Notes: generated by a model not told the origin, from the letters alone. A DNA stretch of 64,000 bases from Nostoc sphaeroides (GCF_003443655.1 NZ_CP031941.1:4400501-4464500); one strand, 5' to 3'. Shown: positions 34,610 to 42,712, counted from the stretch's first letter. Made by a program: numbers and translations.

Positions 34610-36412
34610 ATGGCAAAAAATTGGGCGATCGCGATCGGAATTAACCAGTATGATTATCTGCAACCGCTAAACTATGCCAAGCGGGATGCACTGTTAATGC
34701 AAGAGTTTTTGAGCAATGAAGCCGGATTTGAGCGGATATTTTTCTTCTCTGATGACTCTCCTCCTGTTGACGGAAAATCTACTCGCCCAACTCGCACTAA
34801 CTTGCTGCGAGTCTTGCGACAGTTATTTGACAATCCCTTTATGGGAGCAGGGGATAATTTCTGGTTTTTCTTCAGTGGTCATGGGATGAGACACGCTGGC
34901 CGTGATTATCTCATGCCCTGTGATGGCGATCCAGAGGATGTTGAAAGTACGGCAATTGCGATTAACGTTGTGACTGAACGTCTACGTCGTTGCGGTGCTG
35001 ATAATGTTGTCCTCATTCTCGATGCTTGTCGTAGTCTAGGTACTCGTGCTGGCGAAGGCATTGGGCGACAAACCGCAGAACAAGCACGTCAACAAGGAGT
35101 TATCAGCATATTTTCCTGTAGTCCACAGGAGTATTCTTATGAAATTGAGGCTTTACAACAAGGTGCTTTTACTACTGCACTACTAGAAGGGTTAGGAATT
35201 CAAGGTAAATGCGCTACTGTTGAACGATTGGCTGAGTATCTCAAGTTTCGTGTGCCTGAACTGGTTCGCCAGCATAAGAATACAAACCAAACGCCTTATG
35301 TTATTGCTGAACCTGTGGATAAATCCCACTTAATACTTGTGCCACGATATGCAACTCAAACAGATATCGCCACGCTGAAAAATGATGCTTACCAAGCGGA
35401 AGCTGACAGGAATTTAGATTTAGCAGAGCAATTATGGATTCGGGTATTAGCTGCGGCTTCAGGGCAAGATACGGTTGCGATCAAAGCAATTCAAAGAATT
35501 GAAAGGTTGCGGTGGGAATCTCAACAACCATCTTCACCACCTCGTCCTATTATTGAAAATTCCATTAAGGGAATCTCTATAGTTGAAAAAAATCCCTTAA
35601 AAACTTTTCAATTTGAAGTGGTTACGGTAAATGCAAAAGGAGATATCACCAATCGCCGTAATGAGGAAGCGAAATATTTTGCAGAAGATTTAGGGAATGG
35701 TGTCACCTTGGAAATGGTGCAGATACCAGGGGGAACCTTTATGATGGGTTCGCCAGAAGGGGAAGCAGAGAGACTTAAAAGAGAAAATCCACAGCATCAG
35801 GTAAAAGTGCCTGGGTTCTTCATGGGGAAATATGCAGTTACCCAGGCACAGTATCAAGCCGTTATGGGGATAAATTCTTCTCATTTCAAAGGTGAAAAAC
35901 GACCTGTAGAACAAGTTATTTGGGATGAGGCGGTAGAGTTTTGTAAAAAGTTGAGTCAGAAGACAGGAAAAACCTACAGGCTATCCAGTGAAGCCGAATG
36001 GGAATATGCTTGTTGTGCTGGAACCAAGACACCGTTTTATTTTGGCGAAACAATTACCACAGATTTAGTTAACTACAACGGTGACTATCCTTACGGCTCT
36101 GCACCAAAGGGCGAATATCGTAAACAAACAACAGATGTAGGAAAATTTCCGCCTAACTCTTTCGGTTTATACGATATGCATGGTAATGTATGGGAATGGT
36201 GTGAAGATGTGTATAATGATAATTACATAGAAGATGCGCCAAAAGATGGTAGTGCGTGGCTTATTGGTAAAGATAATGACATAAAGCTGCGGCGTGGCGG
36301 TTCTTGGGACAACGTTGCCTGGAATTGCCGTTCTGCCAATCGCGGTAGGTACGCGCGCGCGCATCGTGACAACTTTGTTGGTTTTCGCGTGGTGGCGGTG
36401 GCTGTGGCGTGA
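34610..36412 (+). CDS. Caspase-like protease (C14, orthocaspase) with C-terminal FGE domain; probable DGR target
   Basis: 600 residues. Residues 1-240 are a caspase/metacaspase domain with His in FFFSGHGMRH (H91) and Cys in LILDACRS (C140), both catalytic residues present. A helical TPR-like linker (about 255-305) follows, then the FGE-sulfatase fold (about 345-600) with MVQIPGGTF, YAVTQAQYQAVMG, LSSEAEWEYACCAG, YDMHGNVWEWCED and VGFRV. There is no signal peptide or membrane segment. The FGE module and its lead-in LKTFQFE closely match the kinase at 2083-3957. The last 42 codons are a candidate DGR variable repeat. The likely role is a protease triggered through a diversified ligand-binding domain; that is inference. 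Confidence 0.93.
   Translation: MAKNWAIAIGINQYDYLQPLNYAKRDALLMQEFLSNEAGFERIFFFSDDSPPVDGKSTRPTRTNLLRVLRQLFDNPFMGAGDNFWFFFSGHGMRHAGRDYLMPCDGDPEDVESTAIAINVVTERLRRCGADNVVLILDACRSLGTRAGEGIGRQTAEQARQQGVISIFSCSPQEYSYEIEALQQGAFTTALLEGLGIQGKCATVERLAEYLKFRVPELVRQHKNTNQTPYVIAEPVDKSHLILVPRYATQTDIATLKNDAYQAEADRNLDLAEQLWIRVLAAASGQDTVAIKAIQRIERLRWESQQPSSPPRPIIENSIKGISIVEKNPLKTFQFEVVTVNAKGDITNRRNEEAKYFAEDLGNGVTLEMVQIPGGTFMMGSPEGEAERLKRENPQHQVKVPGFFMGKYAVTQAQYQAVMGINSSHFKGEKRPVEQVIWDEAVEFCKKLSQKTGKTYRLSSEAEWEYACCAGTKTPFYFGETITTDLVNYNGDYPYGSAPKGEYRKQTTDVGKFPPNSFGLYDMHGNVWEWCEDVYNDNYIEDAPKDGSAWLIGKDNDIKLRRGGSWDNVAWNCRSANRGRYARAHRDNFVGFRVVAVAVA
36285..36412 (+). repeat. Candidate DGR variable repeat at 3' end of caspase-FGE gene
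   Basis: Aligned gap-free with 36611-36738. There are 18 differences: 11 at adenines of the non-coding copy and 7 elsewhere. All 7 differences from the block TTGCCGTTCT onward are at adenines. The non-adenine changes are confined to the 5' third. The stop codon is shared; similarity ends right after it (GTGAGGATT here against GTGAGTACT). Confidence 0.75.
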
Positions 36413-36610
36413 GGATTCCTTGCTCTTTACCCTCTTCCCATTTTGCCCTCTACACTTCTTTTTCTTTTCCCTTCTTATTCCCTCTCCGCCACAAGCGGAT
36501 AAAAAGTTTTTTTTCTAAAAGCGGTGTATTGATATCAAAACTATTATACACTACATTTTATCAAATTTCTCACTTAGTTTGAGAGTTTGAGGATGGGGCA
36601 GGTCGATTTT
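36413..36610. other. Spacer between variable repeat and template-like copy
   Basis: 198 bp, pyrimidine-rich with a TCCGCCACAAGCGGA hairpin near 36484-36498. In DGR loci the template usually follows the target gene by such a short spacer. Confidence 0.4.
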
Positions 36611-36746
36611 AGCTGCTGCGTGGCGGTAGTTGGATCAACAATGCCCTGTTTTGCCGTTCTGCCAATCGCAATAGGAACGCGCGCGCGAATCGTAACAACA
36701 ATGTTGGTTTTCGCGTGGTGGCGGTGGCTGTGGCGTGAGTACTCCC
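36611..36746 (+). repeat. Candidate DGR template repeat (or orphan variable repeat), non-coding
   Basis: A stand-alone copy of the FGE 3' end. In the FGE frame it would read LRGGSWINNALFCRSANRNR then NARANRNNNVGFRVV, with Asn (AAC/AAT) at the usual variable positions. An in-frame TAG sits just before the homology (36610-36612), and no FGE domain precedes it, so it is not a gene end. Its adenines coincide with most positions at which the two FGE genes vary. GTGAGTACTCCC at its 3' end is shared with the kinase gene's repeat. It might instead be the relic of a third target. Confidence 0.65.
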
Positions 36747-36910
36747 CAAAGTCAGAGTCGGTAAGTGGGAATTTATCGAGCGTACACCAGGGAGTCCAGA
36801 CCTGAACCAGCGAGGAAGGCGACAACCTCCGAATATAAAACCGAGTCGGATAGCTTGGTAGGTTGCAAAACCGAACAGTTGTTCGACTCAATTAATTTTG
36901 CGAGTAATTA

Positions 36911-37203
36911 GTAGGTTGGGTTGAGGAACGAAACCCAACATTACCCATTACAATACCCAATGCTGATGTTGGGTTTCACGACCTTTAACCCAACCTACAA
37001 TTTCAGTAGTAATTCGTAGGTTGGGTTGAGGAACGAAACCCAACATTACCCATCACAATACCCAACGCTGATGTTGGGTTTCACGACCTTTAACCCAACC
37101 TACAATTTAGTAGTAATTCGTAGGTTGGGTTGAGGAACGAAACCCAACATTATCCATCTTCGCAACGCTGATGTTGGGTTTCACTTCGTTTAACCCAACC
37201 TAC
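36911..37203. repeat. Three copies of an 84-88 bp inverted repeat (RAYT-linked, REP-like)
   Basis: Copies at 36911-36998, 37016-37103 and 37120-37203. Each begins GTAGGTTGGGTTGAGGAACG and ends with the complement CCCAACCTAC, with an inner AACCCAACAT/ATGTTGGGTT arm. A half copy lies at 37904-37934 on the far side of the RAYT gene. Another copy is at 62574-62648. The layout matches REP sequences mobilised by the adjacent RAYT transposase. Confidence 0.88.
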
Positions 37204-37229
37204 AATTTCAGCTACAATTTAGGCGATAT

Positions 37230-37772
37230 CTACTCTTTACCAATATCAGAGTCAAATACAATTTCTTGCCCAGCACCCCACGTAATATCATACATACCCT
37301 GACGAACAGAACGATGAAAACTGGAATATTCCCAATCTTGTGGAGCTTTCACTAAACCATGTTTGACAGGATTGTAGTGAATATATTCAAGGTGATTTTT
37401 AAAATCTACCTCGTCTCTAATCAAGTGTTCCCAAAAACGACGCTGCCAAATACCTCGCTCTTTTTTATTTTGCCTAGAGGTAGATAGGTTTTCCTGTGAT
37501 AGAGTAATGCACTGGCGACTAAAATAGCTTTTGATCAAACGCCAACGAGTAGAAAAATTACAATCGCCCTGTGGTAATCTCCAAATACAGTGCAGATGAT
37601 CCGGTAATAAAACAAAGGCATCAATTATAAATGGGTGTTGTTGCATTACATGCTGAAATATATTTCTCAATAAAGATACGTTAGTAGGTAAGCATAATAG
37701 TCTTTGTCTTTTATGTGTTACGAGTGTAAAAAAATAAGTGCCACTTTCGATTGTGGCTCGGCGATATTGCAT
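37230..37772 (-). CDS. REP-associated tyrosine transposase (RAYT, Y1 HUH family)
   Basis: 180 residues. FVLLPDHLHCIWRLP carries the HUH motif (HLH here), and HLEYIHYNPVKHGLV the catalytic Tyr of Y1 transposases. RRFWEHLIRDEVDFKNHL is typical of RAYTs. Such single-copy enzymes nick and mobilise flanking palindromic REP-type repeats. Here three full repeats lie downstream and one half repeat upstream. Confidence 0.92.
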   Translation of the reverse strand: MQYRRATIESGTYFFTLVTHKRQRLLCLPTNVSLLRNIFQHVMQQHPFIIDAFVLLPDHLHCIWRLPQGDCNFSTRWRLIKSYFSRQCITLSQENLSTSRQNKKERGIWQRRFWEHLIRDEVDFKNHLEYIHYNPVKHGLVKAPQDWEYSSFHRSVRQGMYDITWGAGQEIVFDSDIGKE

Positions 37773-38167
37773 TGAGTTAATTTTATGATGGTTATATTTC
37801 GGGCTTTATTCCAAAGTATTGGTTATAAAGGATAGCGTCAACTTATTGTTTTTGAGATGTGAGTTAAGAAATGAGTGAGGGGCAATCTAATAAACTAAAG
37901 TAGATGTTGGGTTTCGTTCCTCAACCCAACCTACGATTATGATTTAGAGTTTGACGATACCTTTAGTCTATCTGCGATCGCACTCAGCATCTCCATCGTA
38001 ATTGGTGCAGCAGTTGGCAAGATTTGTATACCTCATAACCGCATAGCTTGGAATCAGAATAGCAGGTAAGGGGAAAATATCAAACCATCTATAGCAATCC
38101 TAAATGAGTTGTGAAAATCGAGAGACTCAGATCCCCGACTTCTCAAAGAAGTCGGGGATCTTATTGT
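37773..38167. other. Spacer with REP half-copy and hairpin element
   Basis: Holds the REP half-copy (37904-37934) and the left part of the inverted-repeat element at 38093-38190. No gene is seen. Confidence 0.5.
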
Positions 38168-38190
38168 TCACGACTGATTTAGGACTGTTT
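38093..38190. mobile_element. Small inverted-repeat element with GATCCCCGACTTC hairpin
   Basis: The ends, AGCAATCCTAAATGAGTT and GACTGATTTAGGACTG, are roughly complementary. The centre is a strong hairpin, GATCCCCGACTTCT/AGAAGTCGGGGATC (38131-38160). Related ends occur around 15746-15811 and 47655-47767. The right end overlaps the 3' end of the gene at 38168. Confidence 0.55.
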
Positions 38191-38533
38191 GGTTTACTAC
38201 TGGGCGTGGTTTCTTGCGGTCTGACCTGCGCGTTCCACCAGCCATCCCATATTCATCACTATTTTTGCCATAGTGAGATGCAACATTCAATAGCATTTGC
38301 TCAGAATAAGTATTCAACTCTCGTTCTGCTTCTATTAATGCATTGTGTGTCTTATCTACTATTATTTGCGCTTGATTATAAGCGGCTAACTTTTCTCGTA
38401 ACTCAATTAGTTTAGTGTTGTAAGTAGCAATTGAAAACCCATTACTAAAGTCTAACTGAGGGTTAATTGTCTGCATTCCTTCAATCCGTCGTTCAGCTTT
38501 AGTCAGTGACATGGAGTTTCGTTTCCGTTGCAT
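38168..38533 (-). CDS. Hypothetical protein, helical
   Basis: 121 residues, no signal or membrane segment. A central helical hairpin (LIELREKLAAYNQAQIIVDK and beyond) is followed by a basic tail (GTRRSDRKKPRP). No family is recognised. The last codons (NQTVLNQS) and the stop lie in the inverted-repeat element 38093-38190, so the native C-terminus may have been replaced. An internal Met at residue 8 (MSLTKAER) is an alternative start. Confidence 0.65.
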   Translation of the reverse strand: MQRKRNSMSLTKAERRIEGMQTINPQLDFSNGFSIATYNTKLIELREKLAAYNQAQIIVDKTHNALIEAERELNTYSEQMLLNVASHYGKNSDEYGMAGGTRRSDRKKPRPVVNQTVLNQS

Positions 38534-39015
38534 ATAGTTTTCCTATTTGGATTTATTTATAAATAACCCTGACTTTATACACTGAGTTATTTATATATCA
38601 TCAAGATACGCAACAAGCAGATGCACCAGCCACAGTGAAGTTACAGAATTATAAAAGCATTGGATGGCATTAGCCAACTAGATAGATGCGGGTATATTTG
38701 CTGAAATTTGTTGAGAAAAGCTGGTTTTGATGTCGCAAATGCAGGTTTTGATGTCGCAAAAGCTAGTTTTGATGTCACAAAAGCTGGTTTTGAAGTCGCA
38801 AAAGCAGGTTTTGAAGTCACAAAAGCAGGTTTTGAAGTCGCAAAAGCTGGTTTTGAAGTTACGAAAGCTAGTTTTGATGTCGCGGAGATTTATCGCGTCT
38901 AAAAAACTGACACGTTCAAGAGACGCGATAAATCGCCGTCTCTACAAAGACAGATTAATCTCATTAAGCACGCGCTTTTGGAAGGTAGGATTAAACAACT
39001 AGAACAGTTTCAGCG
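38534..39015. other. Spacer with a 21-bp tandem array
   Basis: Includes the 21-bp array (38718-38885) and a split AGACGCGATAAATCG repeat (about 38887-38942). It contains no convincing gene. Confidence 0.6.
38718..38885 (+). repeat. Eight tandem 21-bp units
   Basis: Units of the type GCAGGTTTTGATGTCGCAAAA with few changes. In one frame they read AGF(D/E)V(A/T)K repeated eight times, and the frame stays open. Base changes are mostly GAT/GAA, CGCAA/CACAA and GCA/GCT, which keep the seven-residue pattern. No ribosome site is apparent. It may be coding or simply a minisatellite of multiple-of-three length. Confidence 0.85.
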
Positions 39016-39984
39016 TTAATGTGAGCCATCTAACATAGATGATATCAACATTTGTTCAAAAACTTTGGAAAGAGCAGTTTGAAAACGCTGACGATGCTTG
39101 AGTTTGAAAAAAGGTCGAACTATTTCTGCGTAGGCGTAGCCCAAACTAGGCATCACACTATTACCCTCTCTGTTATTAATAACTCGAATTGCCCGCAGAG
39201 TTCCCAACTGGATTTCTTTTTTTACCATCAGCTCAGAAATTCCAATTGCACCGACACCATCTTCGATCGCGGCTTTTGTCATCTCTCCACTATTGAATAC
39301 TAAAATTACATCCAGTTCACTGAGATTGATTCCCCAATTTTGTAGGGCTTCCTCAAACCTTTGCTGGGTTCCAGAACCTGGTTCTCGCATCACCCAAAGG
39401 GTTTGAGTCAATTGGGTTAAGTCAATTTCTCCCCACTCAAACCAAGGATGTTTTCGACCTACTACAATTTGTAAGCGATCGCTCCCCACTATTTCGTACT
39501 CTAAAGTACTCTGAAGTGCTGGCTTCACATCTCCTTCCACCAAACCCAAATCAAACTGTCCTGTCGCCGTTCCCATACAAATCTCTTCTGTATTGGCAAG
39601 GCTACAGTTAATCTGGATACCGGGATACTGACTTTTAAACTCACTAATCTTGCTTGGTAGCCAGTAGTTACCAATTGTCAGACTTGACCCTAATTTCAAC
39701 TCACCCCGTTGCAGATTGTTCAATTCCCGCAATCCCCTTTCAGTTAAGGAAACTTGATCGAGAATTTTCTGTGCTTCTACTTGCAATAATTTACCAGCCT
39801 CAGCAATCTCGATATGGCGGCCAATCCGATGGAACAGTTTCACACCGTATTCTTGCTCTAAGTTGTGGATCGCTGCACTGACCGCAGGTTGTGTAATATA
39901 AAGCTCCTCTGCTGCGCGAGTAAAGTGTAAGTGCTGCGCCACAGCCAGAAAAATTTTTAGCTGCTCAAGCGTCATTCCTGCCAT
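39016..39984 (-). CDS. LysR-type transcriptional regulator
   Basis: 322 residues. N-terminal winged helix: LEQLKIFLAVAQHLHFTRAA, ITQPAVSAAIHNLEQEYGVK, LFHR. The effector domain (about 90-300) has type-2 periplasmic-binding layout: GSSLTIGNYWLPSKISEFKS and FNSGEMTKAAIEDGVGAIGI. CysB/CbbR-like architecture. It is divergent from the CadD gene 365 bp away and could regulate it, but LysR genes in cyanobacteria often control carbon or nitrogen genes. The effector is unknown. MTLEQLK three codons in is an alternative start. Confidence 0.92.
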   Translation of the reverse strand: MAGMTLEQLKIFLAVAQHLHFTRAAEELYITQPAVSAAIHNLEQEYGVKLFHRIGRHIEIAEAGKLLQVEAQKILDQVSLTERGLRELNNLQRGELKLGSSLTIGNYWLPSKISEFKSQYPGIQINCSLANTEEICMGTATGQFDLGLVEGDVKPALQSTLEYEIVGSDRLQIVVGRKHPWFEWGEIDLTQLTQTLWVMREPGSGTQQRFEEALQNWGINLSELDVILVFNSGEMTKAAIEDGVGAIGISELMVKKEIQLGTLRAIRVINNREGNSVMPSLGYAYAEIVRPFFKLKHRQRFQTALSKVFEQMLISSMLDGSH

Positions 39985-40349
39985 TTATGGTATCCCTACA
40001 ACTTGGTGTCAAATTTTTAATCACTTTCATTTATCATTTTGACAAACAAAAGCATTTGATTCTATCGGTTAGTTTGACTAAAGTATAAATCAAAGCTTCG
40101 GCACGGACTCAAACGACCAAGTAGGGAGCAGGGGAAGCAGAGGGAGATGTGGTTCGACTTCGCTCACCAACCGGGAGATGGGGAGAGAACATAATACTAA
40201 CTCCTAACCCTTCTCTACGAGACGCTGCGCGAACGGCAGGTGTTACAGTGAGCTTGTCCAACTGCTCAGGGCATCGCTCCTAACTCCTAACTCAGCACTC
40301 CTAAGGCCCAATGCACCATGCCCAAGCATGAAAATAAGGACTTCCACAA
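39985..40349. other. Divergent region between LysR and CadD genes
   Basis: Contains a second copy of the composite repeat at 40208-40291 (see 17474-17564). Operators for the LysR protein would be expected near 39990-40080, where a T-N11-A motif (TTTGACAAACAAAAGC) is possible but weak. Confidence 0.4.
40208..40291. repeat. Dispersed composite repeat (copy 2 of 2)
   Basis: Nearly the same block as at 17474-17564, starting CCCTTCTCTACGAGACGCTG and ending in CTAACTC heptamers. Confidence 0.7.
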
Positions 40350-41045
40350 ATGAACGATTTAGTAACTGCAATTACCACAGGGATTACCGCATTCACTGCG
40401 ACCAACATCGATGATATTGTGATTCTGACGTTGCTTTTTTCACAAATAAATAAAACGTTCCGCAGTCGTCACATCCTTGGTGGTCAGTATCTCGGTTTTG
40501 CTGCATTGATCATTGCTAGCCTTCCCGGCTTCTTCGGTGGACTAATTATACCGCAAGACTGGATTAGACTACTTGGTTTAATGCCAATAATCATTGGTGT
40601 GAGTAGTTTACTAAAACGTGAAGAAGATTCACTCATTGAAGCCGAAGAAGAAACCGAAGCGTCTTGTCCTTCTGTAATTGCCAGTTTTATCTCTCCGCAA
40701 ACATGCAATGTAGCTGCGATCGCCTTTGCCAATGGTAGTGATAATATTAGCGTCTACGTGCCCCTGTTTGCCAACTCGGAATTAGATAGTCTGCTAGTGA
40801 TACTAAGTGTATTTTTTACAATGGTGGGTGTATGGTGTTATACCGCTTATAAGTTAACTTATTTGCCTGCGATCGCTAACTTTTTAACAGAGAATGGCAA
40901 TACTTTTGTGCCTTGTATATTGATTGGACTCGGTATATTTATTGTTACAGAAAATGTTACTTGGACTCTTTTATCTGTAGTTTCTAGTTATATATTTTCA
41001 TTGATTTTAGGTTTCAACACTCAGCCGTCGAGTGAAGAACAATAA
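40350..41045 (+). CDS. CadD-family cadmium resistance transporter
   Basis: 231 residues with about six membrane helices. TATNIDDIVILTLLFSQ near residue 17-33 and NVAAIAFANGSDNISVYVPL (about 120-140) are the duplicated Asp-containing motifs of the CadD/LysE-like family. In Gram-positive bacteria CadD exports cadmium; here the metal or other solute is unproven. The gene lies divergent to a LysR gene and 28 bp upstream of a secreted protein gene, likely in one transcript ending at the terminator at 41856-41924. Confidence 0.88.
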   Translation: MNDLVTAITTGITAFTATNIDDIVILTLLFSQINKTFRSRHILGGQYLGFAALIIASLPGFFGGLIIPQDWIRLLGLMPIIIGVSSLLKREEDSLIEAEEETEASCPSVIASFISPQTCNVAAIAFANGSDNISVYVPLFANSELDSLLVILSVFFTMVGVWCYTAYKLTYLPAIANFLTENGNTFVPCILIGLGIFIVTENVTWTLLSVVSSYIFSLILGFNTQPSSEEQ

Positions 41046-41139
41046 AAACTAAGTATCTAAGAAGAGGTGCATCATGGATTTTCTCACTAAAATGAATTCT
41101 AAACTGCAAAATATCTTACCTATCAACAGGAGTCAAAAC

Positions 41140-41802
41140 ATGAAAATTTGGAAATCTCTGCTAATTGTCTTAATGGTTTTGGTGAATCTCGCCTTTGCTC
41201 AACCTTCTTTTGCTGATCGACCAAAGTTTAGCAAAAACCCTGACTATATCGAAGTCACTAAAGCTCTGAAAGAACTCTCTAAGACAAAAGATGCTCAAAC
41301 TCAAGTTGAAGGTCTTACACCAGAACAAATTCAAAAGAGAACCGAAGAATTAACATTGCAAAAATATGCTTTAGAGACGGGAATCAACTGGGGTCAATGC
41401 GACAACCAAACAGGTAATACCATAGCTGTATATGGCAAAACACCAAATGATGAAGAAGATGAAGATGCTGTATACGACAATAATCTGTATTTTTTAGCTA
41501 ATGGTCAGTCCACCAAAAACAACTGGGATTGTGATGGCATCTATCTAGCGAATGATGTTAAGGTAGCAAATTTCACTTCTAGTCCTAATGGGCAAGGTCA
41601 AGAATTGACAGGGCCGGCTGCTCTAAAAATACTTGATGGAACTCAGTTGGTGATTAAGACGAATCCAGATACTGGTGCGATTGACTTAAATGTTCCGACT
41701 GTGAAAGTTGTTAACAGCAAAACGGCTAATTGGTTTATCCCAGATATATCGCAGGCTATCATAAATACACGAGTTACTAATGCACCTACCAATCAGTCTT
41801 GA
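41140..41802 (+). CDS. Secreted protein of unknown function
   Basis: 220 residues from ATG 41140, with CAGGAG nine bases upstream. The alternative ATG at 41074 also has a site (AGAGG) and would add 22 residues before the signal. Signal peptide MKIWKSLLIVLMVLVNLAFA with cleavage near QPSFA. The mature region has one WGQCDN...NWDCDGIY pair of Cys, which may form a disulfide. It is periplasmic or extracellular. No domain is recognised. It follows the CadD gene by 28 to 94 bp, so probably co-transcribed. Confidence 0.75.
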   Translation: MKIWKSLLIVLMVLVNLAFAQPSFADRPKFSKNPDYIEVTKALKELSKTKDAQTQVEGLTPEQIQKRTEELTLQKYALETGINWGQCDNQTGNTIAVYGKTPNDEEDEDAVYDNNLYFLANGQSTKNNWDCDGIYLANDVKVANFTSSPNGQGQELTGPAALKILDGTQLVIKTNPDTGAIDLNVPTVKVVNSKTANWFIPDISQAIINTRVTNAPTNQS

Positions 41803-41855
41803 GATAGAACTGCATAATCTATTTTTGAATGATTGTTCTCAATTTAAATAGGGTA

Positions 41856-41924
41856 ACAGCCAAAATAAGAGGATAAACAGGACACGCACTAGTGAAAAAC
41901 CTCTCTGATATTGGCTGTTTTTTT
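41856..41924 (+). terminator. Rho-independent terminator with long stem
   Basis: ACAGCCAA (41856-41863) pairs with TTGGCTGT (41911-41918), with further inner pairing of AGAGG/CCTCT, followed by seven T. It closes the CadD-secreted protein transcript. Confidence 0.75.
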
Positions 41925-41992
41925 AATTTATCTATCCTCAATCTTAGGCTTGTTTTATTTAGATATCTGCATTAAAATAAATTTTGAGAAAA

Positions 41993-42550
41993 ATGTACAA
42001 TCATAACAAGTATATTTCATTAGCGCAACTATTGCGCTGGGTGCAAATCATCTGGAAAGAGATTTGCTATTACTTCCGTATTTTTTTGATAAGAGCCGCT
42101 TTGGGGATAAGGGTGTTATTGATGCAGTTAAAATTGAAAGCTACAGAAGAAGATAAAGATAAAAAAAAGGCAGGACGACTGAATCCGTCTAGAGTCAGAG
42201 ATCACTTGGCAAATGAGCGTACTTACCTCGCTTGGATGCGGACAGGGATTGCTCTTTTAGGTTTTGGTGTCGTCATCGTGCGTTTGCGTGCTTTCCAAGT
42301 ACCTTTGATACCCCGTCCTGGCAACGGCTGGAAGTTAGGTTTAGTCTTCTCGCTGGTGGGTTTGATTACGGTGTGGCTATCAACGGCACACTATTTTGCT
42401 GTCCGTCGTGATATCGAAGAAGATACTTATGAACCGACAGACCGATGGGTGTTGCTGTTCAGTCTCGCTGTGATGATTCTCGGCGCTGGAGTAATCTATT
42501 TTGTTTTTACAACTTCTTTAGATCCAACAAGTCCAGTTATTGCAGAGTAA
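41993..42550 (+). CDS. DUF202 / YidH-family inner membrane protein
   Basis: ATG 41993 gives 185 residues, ATG 42122 gives 142 (MQLKLKATEEDKDKKKAGRL). The family motif begins RVRDHLANERTYLAWMRTGI, ALLGFGVVIVRL. Three membrane helices follow. The shorter start fits the family size, while the added N-terminus (LAQLLRWVQIIWKEICYYFR) is hydrophobic. DUF202 proteins are of unknown function. Confidence 0.85.
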   Translation: MYNHNKYISLAQLLRWVQIIWKEICYYFRIFLIRAALGIRVLLMQLKLKATEEDKDKKKAGRLNPSRVRDHLANERTYLAWMRTGIALLGFGVVIVRLRAFQVPLIPRPGNGWKLGLVFSLVGLITVWLSTAHYFAVRRDIEEDTYEPTDRWVLLFSLAVMILGAGVIYFVFTTSLDPTSPVIAE

Positions 42551-42599
42551 CACAGGCTAAATCCTGGTGTACCAATTACAATCGACCGATTGCACTTAC

Positions 42600-42712
42600 C
42601 AGAAGTAGTCACCAAGCTCCTCGCGCCGTGGAAGCCCCCGGATTTATCCGTGGGGGTAAGGCGCAGGCGAATTTATTCGCCTTTCAAAAAATATTCGTCA
42701 CCTGTGATATAA
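42600..42712. mobile_element. Hairpins before the TnpB remnant
   Basis: GCCCCCGGATTTATCCGTGGGGG and GGCGAATTTATTCGCC form two short hairpins just upstream of the TnpB gene. They resemble subterminal hairpins of IS200/IS605 elements. The exact element end is not defined. Confidence 0.4.

Noticed and set aside
36574-36891. 105-codon minus-strand ORF and a 72-codon plus-strand ORF
   Set aside because: They overlap the template-like repeat in frames other than the FGE frame and resemble no protein.
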